Shown: positions 9,396 to 17,159 of the stretch, piece after piece
How the letters are laid out: every line of letters starts with the position of its first letter
How positions within the stretch are numbered: the stretch's first letter is position 1
DNA from: an uncultured Flavobacteriaceae bacterium
GTDB lineage: Bacteria; Bacteroidota; Bacteroidia; Flavobacteriales; Flavobacteriaceae
DNA length: 64,000 nt
Direction: 5' to 3'
NCBI GenBank assembly: GCA_947494825.1
Contig: CANLWN010000007.1
Coordinates: 1-64,000 of the forward strand
The notes under the pieces: model-generated
Told to the model about the DNA's origin: nothing
Databases searched by the model: none
Seen by the model: only the letters and a program-made list of their open reading frames with translations
Position numbers and translations under genes: made by a program

Positions 9396-10163
9396 ATGCG
9401 AAGAGGTAGTTGGAAAGTACGGATATTCATAGGCTTGGCCATCGTGGCCTTTGCCTTCGTACAACGCTGCAATAACAAAGAGGAAAACCCCTATACCGGT
9501 AGGGTACAGAACATTAATATGTCTGCCGAACAGGAAATTTCCATTGGGCTGCAAAGCGCACCGGAAATGGCACAACAACATGGCGGTTTATACCCCGATG
9601 AGCGGATGCAGGCCTTGGTAGATGCGGTGGGAGATAAATTGGTGAACAACAGTATTGCCAGGGAAACCCCTTACAGCTACGAATTTCACCTGCTTGCCGA
9701 TGATAGGACCATCAACGCCTTCGCCTTGCCCGGAGGACAAATATTCATTACCTATGCACTTTTCTCCCAATTGAACGAGGCGCAGCTTGCAGGCGTTCTG
9801 GGCCATGAGATCGGTCATGTGATCGGTAGGCATTCTGCCGAGCGCATCGCAGAGAGTAATTTTTGGAAAACGGTCTCCATGGGTGCCTCCGTTGGAGCGG
9901 ACGCAGGGAGCATTGTAGGCAGTATAGGACAAAATACGCTTTTAAAAAATGGCAGGGGCGACGAATTGGAAAGCGATGAGTTGGGTGTGCTGTTTATGAT
10001 CCAATCGGGTTATGAGCCACGGGAAATGATCCGGGTCATGGAAATCCTAAAGGCCGCCGCAGGCCCCAATAGAGCTCCCGAATTTCAAAGTACCCACCCA
10101 GATCCGGAGAATAGGATCCAAAAAATCAAGGAGGCCATTAAAAAATACAAGGGGCAGGTGTAA
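9396..10163 (+). CDS. M48 family zinc metallopeptidase, envelope-anchored
   Basis: 255 aa. One hydrophobic segment at residues 9-22 is followed by Cys25. The sequence before the Cys (FVQR) is a poor lipobox, so it may be a signal anchor rather than a lipoprotein. HEIGHVIGRH has the HExxH zinc motif at 137-141, and the third ligand is the Glu in DELESDELG near residue 187. NAFALPGGQIF is the conserved substrate-strand motif. It resembles the periplasmic BepA/LoiP-type M48 peptidases, which degrade misassembled outer-membrane proteins; which substrate applies here cannot be said. It lies 41 bp after the M15 gene on the same strand. Confidence 0.87.
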   Translation: MRRGSWKVRIFIGLAIVAFAFVQRCNNKEENPYTGRVQNINMSAEQEISIGLQSAPEMAQQHGGLYPDERMQALVDAVGDKLVNNSIARETPYSYEFHLLADDRTINAFALPGGQIFITYALFSQLNEAQLAGVLGHEIGHVIGRHSAERIAESNFWKTVSMGASVGADAGSIVGSIGQNTLLKNGRGDELESDELGVLFMIQSGYEPREMIRVMEILKAAAGPNRAPEFQSTHPDPENRIQKIKEAIKKYKGQV

Positions 10164-10291
10164 CGTTAATTTCCCTAAAATCCCCATTGTTTGACTGCAT
10201 TTTACTATATTTGTACCCACTCCCAGTCTTTTTAACGCCTCAGATTTAACCCTTATAGCATGATTTTATAATTGGTTTAAATGAAACTATA

Positions 10292-10462
10292 ATGGGAACA
10301 CTTGTACATTTTAAGAACCTTTATCTGGAAGCATTCAGGAATTGCAAGCCGGAATTCGTAGTGATTCTTTTGAAGATTTACTCGCTTTTCTGCTTTCTGA
10401 TGTTGTCCATGGCCCTATATGCATTCTTTTATCGGGCCGTTACCGGATTCAATTTTTATTGA
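10292..10462 (+). CDS. Small membrane protein, 56 aa, possibly the DUF6747 family
   Basis: An ATG at 10292 opens 56 codons and a TGA stop. The product starts MGTLVHFKNLYLEAFRNC and has one strong hydrophobic helix (residues about 22-47) ending in YAFFYRAVTGFNFY. From memory it resembles a small flavobacterial family catalogued as DUF6747; the family number is not certain. It sits alone between the M48 gene and a bidirectional terminator, which supports it being a real transcription unit. Function unknown. Confidence 0.6.
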   Translation: MGTLVHFKNLYLEAFRNCKPEFVVILLKIYSLFCFLMLSMALYAFFYRAVTGFNFY

Positions 10463-10520
10463 TCGTATTATTTACTCTTTTACTTGAACACTATTTGATG
10501 TAAATACGTGAAAATCAAAA

Positions 10521-10548
10521 TCCCCGTCCTGCTAGGACGGGGATTTTT
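10521..10548. terminator. Bidirectional intrinsic terminator
   Basis: Perfect 10-bp stem, 10521-10530 (tccccgtcct) with 10534-10543, 3-nt loop, then TTTTT on the plus strand. On the minus strand the stem is followed by TTTTGATTTT. It lies between the small plus-strand gene at 10292 and the minus-strand ankyrin gene and can end both. Confidence 0.88.
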
Positions 10549-10571
10549 AATTGATGAACAAACTCTTCTGT

Positions 10572-10964
10572 CTACCTTTTCATAGCGGCTTCAATAACCG
10601 CTAATGCGTCTTTAGCGTTAGAAAGTTCCGCATAGTACTTGGCGGTATACCCCTTGTCGCTTTTAATTTTAAGATTGGCCCCATTAGCAATCAATACTTC
10701 CAGTATTTCTGCCTTGTTGTAACGCGCAGCAAAAATGGCAGGTGTCATCCCCAAGGATTTTTTGTTGACATCCTCTCCAAGTTCGATCATACGCTTTACC
10801 ATTTCCAAATCCCCTTTTACTATCGCCTTGCAAAAAGAACTCAAATCGGCATTTAAGGTTGTGTTGTTTACTGTAACATCAGTAACATCGGCACTGTTCT
10901 CGGCGGCAACGCCGGTAGCTACCAACATTAAAGCGGCGACTACGGTTAAAATTGTTTTTCTCAT
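10572..10964 (-). CDS. Secreted small ankyrin-repeat protein
   Basis: 130 aa. The signal peptide (RKTILTVVAALMLVATGVAA) covers residues 2-21. Residues about 41-130 form ankyrin repeats: DLEMVKRMIELGEDVN, TPAIFAARYNKAEILEVLIANGANL, then a degenerate third with GYTAKYYAELSNAKDALAVI. Exported ankyrin proteins of this size usually mediate protein binding in the periplasm; the partner is unknown. The gene is divergent from gpmI across 231 bp and ends at the bidirectional terminator. Confidence 0.8.
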   Translation of the reverse strand: MRKTILTVVAALMLVATGVAAENSADVTDVTVNNTTLNADLSSFCKAIVKGDLEMVKRMIELGEDVNKKSLGMTPAIFAARYNKAEILEVLIANGANLKIKSDKGYTAKYYAELSNAKDALAVIEAAMKR

Positions 10965-11165
10965 GATGAATGATTTTAATGATATAGGTTTTAATTATAT
11001 ACTAATAGACTACTTCTATCCATTTTTGTTTCATTCTTTAACACTTTAATAACGTAAGTTTAACAACCGGGGTCTCTTTATGGGAATTCCTTAACAACTT
11101 TGCAAAGGTCTTGCAAAAAATGCAAAAATTGATTGCCACTAGTAGCTATTCGCCATAGATCGTTC

Positions 11166-11173
11166 TATTTTTG
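11166..11173 (+). promoter_or_regulatory. Probable -7 element for gpmI (TATTTTTG)
   Basis: A full match to the Bacteroidota -7 consensus TAnnTTTG, ending 22 bp before the gpmI start codon. No TTG at the usual 17-23 bp spacing was found upstream. Confidence 0.45.
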
Positions 11174-11195
11174 ATCCTGGAACAAAGCAGTTGAC

Positions 11196-12713
11196 ATGAA
11201 CAAGAAAGTAATCCTTATGATTTTGGACGGATGGGGAAAATCCCCGGACCCCAAAATCTCGGCCATCGCTCAGGCCCATACCCCTTTTATAGATTCCCTG
11301 TACACCAAATATCCTGACGCCAATCTACTGACCGACGGCATGAACGTTGGATTGCCTGAGGGACAAATGGGCAATAGTGAAGTGGGTCATATGAATTTGG
11401 GTGCCGGGAGAATAGTCTATCAGGACCTGGCCAAAATAAACCTTGCCGTGAAGGAGAACACACTTAAGGACGAAGCAGTCCTTGAGGCAGCCTTTTTACA
11501 TGCCAAAGAAGCGGGCAAGGCCGTACATTTCCTAGGTTTGGTAAGTGACGGAGGGGTGCACAGCCATATACAGCATCTCAAAGGACTTATCGAGGCCAGC
11601 GAAAGCCATGGCCTGCAGAAGGTGTTCGTCCACGCCTTTACCGACGGAAGGGATGTAGACCCCAAAAGTGGAAAAGCGTTCCTGGAAGATCTTTCTGCTT
11701 TCTGTGAGGATAAAAGTACTCGGCTTGCGTCCGTGGTGGGCCGGTATTATGCAATGGACCGAGACAAACGATGGGAGCGCGTTAAACTTGCCTATGACCT
11801 TTTGGTGAACAGCCAGGGCACCGCTGCCCAGGATATACCCTCGGCCATCCAGCAGAGCTATGACCAAGGGATTACCGATGAATTTATAAAGCCGATCGTA
11901 GGCACGGACGCCGAGGGCAATCCGCTTGCAAAAATCGATCAGGGCGATGTGGTCATCTTTTTTAATTTTAGGACAGACCGCGGTCGTGAATTGACTCAGG
12001 CGTTGAGCCAGGAAGATTTTCACGAACAGAACATGCACAAACTGGACCTTTACTACGTGACCATGACCAATTATGACGACTCTTTTACCGGCGTACATGT
12101 GGTATACGACAAGGAAAATCTGCGTGAAACCCTCGGAGAAGTGTTGGCCAAAGCGGGAAAAAAACAGATACGAATTGCGGAGACCGAAAAATATCCGCAT
12201 GTTACCTTCTTTTTCAACGGGGGGCGGGAGGTGCCCTTTGAAGGTGAAGAACGCATATTATGTCCTTCGCCAAAAGTGGCCACCTACGACCTAAAGCCCG
12301 AAATGAGCGCCTATGAAATACGGGATGCCATAGTTCCCGAATTAAAAAAGGGGAAGGTCGATTTTGTCTGTCTAAACTTTGCCAACCCGGATATGGTAGG
12401 GCATACCGGAGATATGGATGCGGCGATCAAAGCCTGCGAAGTGGTCGATAGCTGTGCGGAGGCAGTAATCAACACAGGATTGGAACATGGTTACACCACT
12501 ATCGTTATTGCCGATCACGGCAATTGCGACACCATGATCAATCCGGATGGCACGCCCAATACGGCACATACCACCAATCCGGTTCCCCTGATCTTGGTCG
12601 ATGGTGAAGTAGATGAAATCAAGGACGGGGTTTTGGGTGATATAGCACCTACCATTCTAAAATTGATGGGTATTCCACAGCCTGGCCTTATGACCCAAAA
12701 ACCTTTGATCTAA
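11196..12713 (+). CDS. gpmI: 2,3-bisphosphoglycerate-independent phosphoglycerate mutase
   Basis: 505 aa, the usual iPGM length. It interconverts 3- and 2-phosphoglycerate in glycolysis and gluconeogenesis, in the cytoplasm, with two Mn ions. Visible motifs: the metal Asp in LDGWG (residues 10-14), the phosphoserine nucleophile Ser61 in GNSEVGHMNLGAGR, TDGRDVDP, GRYYAMDRDKRWER, NFRTDRGREL, TEKYPHVTFFFNGG, the metal motif NPDMVGHTGD, and ADHGNCDTM near the C-terminus. It is monocistronic, with its own promoter element and about 80 bp before map. Confidence 0.96.
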   Translation: MNKKVILMILDGWGKSPDPKISAIAQAHTPFIDSLYTKYPDANLLTDGMNVGLPEGQMGNSEVGHMNLGAGRIVYQDLAKINLAVKENTLKDEAVLEAAFLHAKEAGKAVHFLGLVSDGGVHSHIQHLKGLIEASESHGLQKVFVHAFTDGRDVDPKSGKAFLEDLSAFCEDKSTRLASVVGRYYAMDRDKRWERVKLAYDLLVNSQGTAAQDIPSAIQQSYDQGITDEFIKPIVGTDAEGNPLAKIDQGDVVIFFNFRTDRGRELTQALSQEDFHEQNMHKLDLYYVTMTNYDDSFTGVHVVYDKENLRETLGEVLAKAGKKQIRIAETEKYPHVTFFFNGGREVPFEGEERILCPSPKVATYDLKPEMSAYEIRDAIVPELKKGKVDFVCLNFANPDMVGHTGDMDAAIKACEVVDSCAEAVINTGLEHGYTTIVIADHGNCDTMINPDGTPNTAHTTNPVPLILVDGEVDEIKDGVLGDIAPTILKLMGIPQPGLMTQKPLI

Positions 12714-12787
12714 GCAAAAGGTCATTCGCGCCCCCCTTCTTATGAACGTCTTTTAGTTGTGGTTTTCCATATTTTAAAGTATTGTTT

Positions 12788-12795
12788 TACTTTTG
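12788..12795 (+). promoter_or_regulatory. -7 element (TACTTTTG) just before map, possible leaderless transcript
   Basis: A perfect TAnnTTTG ends 6 bases before the ATG at 12802. A start site the usual few bases downstream would leave almost no leader. The element overlaps an in-frame TTG at 12793, which argues against that TTG being the start codon. No well-spaced TTG -33 element is evident. Confidence 0.5.
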
Positions 12796-12801
12796 CATCC
12801 T

Positions 12802-13620
12802 ATGATAAAGCTCAAAACTTCGGAAGAAATAGAATTGATGCGCGAAAGTGCATTAGTGGTGTCCAAAACCTTGGGCATGTTGGCCGCTGAAATCAAACCG
12901 GGGGTCAATGCGCTGTATTTGGATAAATTGGCTGAAGAATTTATCCGCGACCATGGGGCAGAACCAGGTTTTTTGGGCATGTATGATTTTCCCAATACCC
13001 TTAATATGAGTCCCAATGCCCAAGTGGTCCACGGCATTCCCAATGGCGAACCGTTAAGGGAAGGGGATATTATTTCTGTAGACTGTGGTGCCTTGAAAAA
13101 CGGATTCTACGGAGATCACGCCTACACTTTTGAGGTGGGCGAAGTGGATGAAGAGGTTAAAAAGCTATTGCGTGTCACTAAGGAATCGCTCTATCTCGGT
13201 ATCCGGGAATTTAGGCATGGCAACCGTGTAGGCGATGTTGGCTACGCTATCCAAAAACACTGTGAAAATCACGGTTATGGAGTCGTCCGGGAATTGGTGG
13301 GGCACGGTTTGGGAAAAAAGCTCCATGAGAGTCCGGAAATGCCCAACTACGGAAAAAGAGGTAAGGGCAAAAAATTCATGGAGGGAATGGTGGTCGCCAT
13401 AGAGCCTATGATCAATATGGGAACCCATCGTATAAAACAATTGAGGGACGGGTGGACCATCCTCACCGCCGATAATAAGCCAAGTGCCCATTTTGAGCAT
13501 GATGTGGCCCTGGTGAACGGCCAACCAGAGCTCTTATCCACTTTTCAATACATTTATGATGCTCTGGGTATCAAGAGTACCGAAGAAGATGAATTTAGAC
13601 AAAAGAAACCGGTAGCGTAG
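12802..13620 (+). CDS. map: Methionine aminopeptidase, type I
   Basis: 272 aa from the ATG at 12802; an in-frame TTG at 12793 would add three residues but lies inside the promoter element. The enzyme removes the initiator Met from nascent proteins. The type I metal site is visible: VDCGA (Asp), GDHAYTF (Asp), GHGLGKKLHE (His), AIEPMIN (Glu) and FEHDVAL (Glu), with the substrate-pocket His in VVHGIPNG. It has no N-terminal zinc finger. The roughly 15 C-terminal residues beyond the fold are charged and variable. It is followed 12 bp later by a methyltransferase gene. Confidence 0.94.
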   Translation: MIKLKTSEEIELMRESALVVSKTLGMLAAEIKPGVNALYLDKLAEEFIRDHGAEPGFLGMYDFPNTLNMSPNAQVVHGIPNGEPLREGDIISVDCGALKNGFYGDHAYTFEVGEVDEEVKKLLRVTKESLYLGIREFRHGNRVGDVGYAIQKHCENHGYGVVRELVGHGLGKKLHESPEMPNYGKRGKGKKFMEGMVVAIEPMINMGTHRIKQLRDGWTILTADNKPSAHFEHDVALVNGQPELLSTFQYIYDALGIKSTEEDEFRQKKPVA

Positions 13621-13632
13621 GCCTGTATTTAA

Positions 13633-14397
13633 ATGAAAAAGCTGTTTAAGTATATCCTAAATACCCTTCCCAGGCCCTTACTTATAAAACTCAGCTATTT
13701 AGCTAGGCCAATACTGGCGCTTTCCTTGCGGGGCAGCACGTATACCGATCCTATAGACCAGAAACAGTTTAAAAGTTTTCTCCCCTACGGCTATGAAAAT
13801 CCCAGGGAAAATGTGCTGTCTCCCTCTACCCTTTCGTTGGAAAGACATCGCTTGCTTTGGCTCTACCTAAAAAACAAAACCGATTTTTTTACTGCTCCGG
13901 CCAAAGTCCTTCATTTTGCTCCCGAACAGGCTTTCTATAAACGCTTTCGGAAATTGCAGCACTTGGATTACACCACGACCGATTTAAATTCGCCCTTGGC
14001 GGATGTAAAGGCCGATATCTGCAACCTTCCCTTTCAGGACCACACCTTTGATATCATATTGTGCAACCATGTGTTGGAACATATTCCGGACGATACCAAA
14101 GCGATGCATGAACTATTCCGCATACTTAAACCTGGTGGTTGGGGCATATTTCAAATTCCCCAGGATTTAAAACGGGAGACCACCTTCCAGGACGATTCGG
14201 TGACGGACCGAAAAGAACGCGCCAAAATTTTTGGGCAATATGATCATGTGCGCATCTACGGAAGGGACTATTTTGACAAACTTAGAAGTATCGGGTTTAA
14301 GGTAGTAGAAGCAGATTACACGGCGGCGCTCTCCGATGCCGAAATTGAAAAATACCGCCTTGCCAAAGGTGAGATCATTCCTGTGGTCCGGAAATAA
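13633..14397 (+). CDS. Class I SAM-dependent methyltransferase
   Basis: 254 aa. The methyltransferase core runs from about residue 90 to 180. VLHFAPEQAF takes the place of the usual glycine-rich SAM loop, followed by an acidic strand end (TTDLNSP), DICNLPFQDHTFDIILC (motif II/post-I), NHVLEHIPDD, and RILKPGGWGIFQIP. The substrate is unknown; the FAPE-type motif I occurs in methyltransferases linked to glycan and small-molecule modification. It starts 12 bp after map, so is probably co-transcribed. Its TAA stop directly abuts the stop codon of convergent apbE, with no bases between. Confidence 0.82.
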   Translation: MKKLFKYILNTLPRPLLIKLSYLARPILALSLRGSTYTDPIDQKQFKSFLPYGYENPRENVLSPSTLSLERHRLLWLYLKNKTDFFTAPAKVLHFAPEQAFYKRFRKLQHLDYTTTDLNSPLADVKADICNLPFQDHTFDIILCNHVLEHIPDDTKAMHELFRILKPGGWGIFQIPQDLKRETTFQDDSVTDRKERAKIFGQYDHVRIYGRDYFDKLRSIGFKVVEADYTAALSDAEIEKYRLAKGEIIPVVRK

Positions 14398-15405
14398 TCA
14401 AGGCAGTACCAATTCCTTGAACCCGGTGGTCATAAATTCCTGTAACTCCCCTTTTTGATCTAAGTAAATAATGTAGGCGTCCAAGGCCTCCTGCTGCACC
14501 AATAATTTGATGGAATCCTCCAGGTCCATGGCCATAAAGGCAGTGGCATAGGCATCGGCTTCCGCACAGCTATTGGCGATTACGGTGGTGCCCAGTACAT
14601 TGGAATTTTTGGTATAACCCGTTTTAGGGTCTATGGTATGTACATATTTCTTCCCACTTACACTGTCTATCCTGAACTTCCGATAATTGCCCGAGGAGGC
14701 CAAGGCCCGATCCTTTAACCTCAGTAGCAGCTTTGAGGTCCTGTCTCTTGTTGCCAGTGGGTCCTCTACCCCTACGACCCATTCCTTTTCCTTGAAAACA
14801 TTGGTCCCTTGGGATACAATTTCCCCGCCCACTTCTATCAGATAATCGGTAATGCCTTTTTGATCCAGTAGCAGCGCCAAACGGTCTATGGCATATCCTT
14901 TGGCAATGGCGTTAAAATCGAAATAGGTATTTGGATTTACTTTGCTGACCGTGTTTTCATCGGTTAAGCGTACCTTATGGAAGCCAACGTACTCCAACAG
15001 ACTATCTACCTTGGTGCTATCGAGCGATAGCTGTTCTCCCGGGCCAAAGCCCCAAGCGTTTACCAAAGTGCCCACAGTTGGGTCAAAATAGCCATTGGTG
15101 GCCCCGTGCACGGTCTGGGAAAGTTCAAAGACATCACGGAACATACCATCCACGACCACGGTAGAATCCCCTTTGTTAATCCTAGAAATATCGGAATCGG
15201 GCATATAGGTGGAAAGCGATTGGTTAATTACGGTAAAGACCGAATCTATTTCCTTTTGCACATGCTGCTCGGCCGAACTAAAGAATATGATATGATAGGA
15301 CGTTCCCAAAGCAGCTCCATTGTAGTCGTTCCGTACGGGTTTTGGCGTTTCTTCCTTGCACTGCACCATAGCTAGCGCAAGGGATAAAAGTATGATCTTC
15401 CTCAT
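14398..15405 (-). CDS. apbE: FAD:protein FMN transferase (Nqr flavinylation), lipoprotein-like
   Basis: 335 aa. The enzyme splits FAD and attaches FMN covalently to Thr of target proteins, in Nqr the subunits B and C. Motifs: GAALGTSYHI, LSTYMPDSDISRIN, PTVGTLVNAWGFGP, FDFNAIAKGYAIDRLA, the FAD/Mg site YLIEVGGEI, and the hallmark HTIDPKTGYTKN followed by ANSCAEADAYATAFMAM. The N-terminus is a short signal with a Cys at 16, so probably a membrane-tethered periplasmic enzyme, as in other ApbE proteins. It lies 3 bp after the small gene at 15409-15765, downstream of nqrF. Confidence 0.95.
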   Translation of the reverse strand: MRKIILLSLALAMVQCKEETPKPVRNDYNGAALGTSYHIIFFSSAEQHVQKEIDSVFTVINQSLSTYMPDSDISRINKGDSTVVVDGMFRDVFELSQTVHGATNGYFDPTVGTLVNAWGFGPGEQLSLDSTKVDSLLEYVGFHKVRLTDENTVSKVNPNTYFDFNAIAKGYAIDRLALLLDQKGITDYLIEVGGEIVSQGTNVFKEKEWVVGVEDPLATRDRTSKLLLRLKDRALASSGNYRKFRIDSVSGKKYVHTIDPKTGYTKNSNVLGTTVIANSCAEADAYATAFMAMDLEDSIKLLVQQEALDAYIIYLDQKGELQEFMTTGFKELVLP

Positions 15406-15408
15406 TTG

Positions 15409-15765
15409 CTATATTTCAATAAGTCCGTCGTAGTCCACAATATAATCTTCATTTAAGTACACCGGGAGTTTGGTATCGGCGGCATTCGCCAAACCTACAC
15501 CGGCATAATAGGTTTTTGCCTCGAATTTTTGAGCGCGATCCTTGATCTTTTGCATGAGTTCGGCATCATACCGCTTGGGATCCTGTGGATAGCTTACATT
15601 ACGGACCACAATGAAATGCAGGAGCTTTTCCTTGAGACATACAAACTGGGGGTTTTTTTTGAGCGTGCTATTCACTCCCATGAACTCATAACCTTCCGCT
15701 TCCAATTGCCTGCCCACAATGTTCATGGCCAAATTGTGGAGTTCCTGTTCCGTTAACGCTTTCAT
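15409..15765 (-). CDS. Conserved small protein between nqrF and apbE
   Basis: 118 aa, soluble, without signal or membrane segment. It starts MKALTEQELHNLAM, contains a central LLHFIVVRNVSYP strand region and ends PVYLNEDYIVDYDGLIEI. From memory, proteins of this kind stand beside nqr genes in flavobacteria and are often labelled as a subunit F of Nqr by position, but the sequence has no 2Fe-2S or flavin motif, so that name is not supported. It is translated together with apbE (3-bp gap). A role in Nqr assembly or flavinylation is a guess from context. Confidence 0.7.
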   Translation of the reverse strand: MKALTEQELHNLAMNIVGRQLEAEGYEFMGVNSTLKKNPQFVCLKEKLLHFIVVRNVSYPQDPKRYDAELMQKIKDRAQKFEAKTYYAGVGLANAADTKLPVYLNEDYIVDYDGLIEI

Positions 15766-15774
15766 TATCCCTAA

Positions 15775-15822
15775 TTAAAAAACTGTCTAAAAGTCTAGCC
15801 GATGCAAACTTAATAGACAGTT
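15775..15822 (-). terminator. Terminator after nqrF (minus strand)
   Basis: On the minus strand a perfect 9-bp stem (15822-15814 with 15789-15781) is followed by six T. The loop is long, 24 nt. It separates nqrABCDEF from the downstream small gene plus apbE. Either termination or attenuation is possible. Confidence 0.6.
15805..15812 (-). promoter_or_regulatory. -7 element (TAAGTTTG) in the loop of the nqrF terminator
   Basis: A perfect TAnnTTTG on the minus strand, 39 bp upstream of the start of the 15409-15765 gene. No clear TTG -33 element was found. If active, it would give that gene and apbE their own transcript. Confidence 0.4.
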
Positions 15823-15849
15823 CTTATGTTTTACATGGATTTTAGCGGT

Positions 15850-17157
15850 CTACCCACCAAAATCATCAAATCTGATGTTCTCATCCGGGATTCCGAAATC
15901 CTCGCCCATTTTCTGAACGGCCTTGTTCATCAAGGGAGGACCGCAAAAATACAATTCGATATCCTCGGGCGAATCGTGATCGTTGAGGTAGTTATCTATA
16001 ACACAATTGTGGATGAAGCCTACAAAACCATCGCCAGGCGCGTCCAGGTTCTCCTTTACCTTCCAGTTGTCCTCTTCCAAGGGCTCTGATAGGGCCAGAT
16101 AGAACTTAAAATTGGAGAATTCCCTTTCCAACGCATAAAAATGTTCCAAATAGAAAAGTTCCCGTTTGGAGCGACCGCCATACCAATAGCTCACCTTACG
16201 ACCTGTTCTTAAGGTCTTGAACAGATGGTACAGATGCGAACGCATAGGCGCCATTCCGGCACCACCGCCCACATAGAGCATTTCTGCTTCCGATTCGTTG
16301 ATAAAGAACTCGCCGTAGGGACCTGAAATGATGACTTTGTCCCCAGGTTTTTGTGCAAAAATATAGGAAGAGGCCACACCTGGATTTACATCCATCCAAC
16401 CGTTTATAGAACGATCCCAGGGCGGAGTGGCAATCCTCACATTTAACATAATCTCCCTGCCCTCTGCGGGAAAGGAGGCCATAGAGTAGGCCCTTTCTAC
16501 GGTCTCTGTGTTTTTCATTACCAAAGGCCACAACCCAAACTTGTCCCACTCGGTTTGGAACTTATCGGGTGTCTCATGCTCCTCTGGGTGGGCAGTAATA
16601 TCGATGTCCTGGTATTTTATCTCACAGGGAGGTATCTCAATTTGGATGTAACCGCCCGCTTTGTAGTTCATATCCTCTGGAATCTCCACTACAAACTCCT
16701 TGATAAAGGAGGCAACGTTATAATTTCGAACTACCGTGCCTTCCCATTTCTTGATACCGAAAACTTCCTCAGGAATGGTAATCTCCATATCCTGCTTCAC
16801 CTTTACCTGGCAGGCCAGTCGTGCCCCATGGTTCAATTCCTTTTTGGAAAAATGGGGGGTTTCCGTTGGCAGGGCCTCTCCTCCTCCGGAGAGCACGTGG
16901 CACTCGCATTGAATACAGGTACCCCCTCCCCCACATGCGGAAGGAAGAAAAATTTTCTGATTGCCCAGTGTGGACAACAAAGAGCTTCCAGAAGCTACCT
17001 CTACCTCTTTTTCCCCGTTTATGGTAATGGTCACAGGGCCCGAAGGCGATAATTTTTCCTTGGTAAAAAGCAGCAGTGCTACCAGGGCCAATAACAATAA
17101 CATAAAGGCGACTACCGTAATAAGAATGGTTCCTCCCGTACTTGCGGCTAAAAACAT
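15850..17157 (-). CDS. nqrF: Na+-translocating NADH:quinone reductase subunit F
   Basis: 435 aa. The electron entry subunit: it oxidises NADH with FAD and passes electrons through a 2Fe-2S cluster. One N-terminal membrane helix (about residues 10-31). The 2Fe-2S ligands are Cys75, Cys81, Cys84 and Cys116, each five positions later than in the Vibrio protein as I recall it. The flavin motif is RAYSMASFP. NADH-domain motifs are GPYGEFF, YVGGGAGMAPMRSHL, WYGGRSKRELFY, LYFCGPPLMNKA and the C-terminal FDDFGG. Last of six nqr genes, starting 2 bp after nqrE. Confidence 0.97.
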   Translation of the reverse strand: MFLAASTGGTILITVVAFMLLLLALVALLLFTKEKLSPSGPVTITINGEKEVEVASGSSLLSTLGNQKIFLPSACGGGGTCIQCECHVLSGGGEALPTETPHFSKKELNHGARLACQVKVKQDMEITIPEEVFGIKKWEGTVVRNYNVASFIKEFVVEIPEDMNYKAGGYIQIEIPPCEIKYQDIDITAHPEEHETPDKFQTEWDKFGLWPLVMKNTETVERAYSMASFPAEGREIMLNVRIATPPWDRSINGWMDVNPGVASSYIFAQKPGDKVIISGPYGEFFINESEAEMLYVGGGAGMAPMRSHLYHLFKTLRTGRKVSYWYGGRSKRELFYLEHFYALEREFSNFKFYLALSEPLEEDNWKVKENLDAPGDGFVGFIHNCVIDNYLNDHDSPEDIELYFCGPPLMNKAVQKMGEDFGIPDENIRFDDFGG

Positions 17158-17159
17158 AG

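Noticed and set aside
14397-14398. Zero-gap convergence of methyltransferase and apbE stops as a possible frameshift or fusion
   Set aside because: Both genes are of normal length and end in recognisable C-termini; abutting stops are just tight packing.
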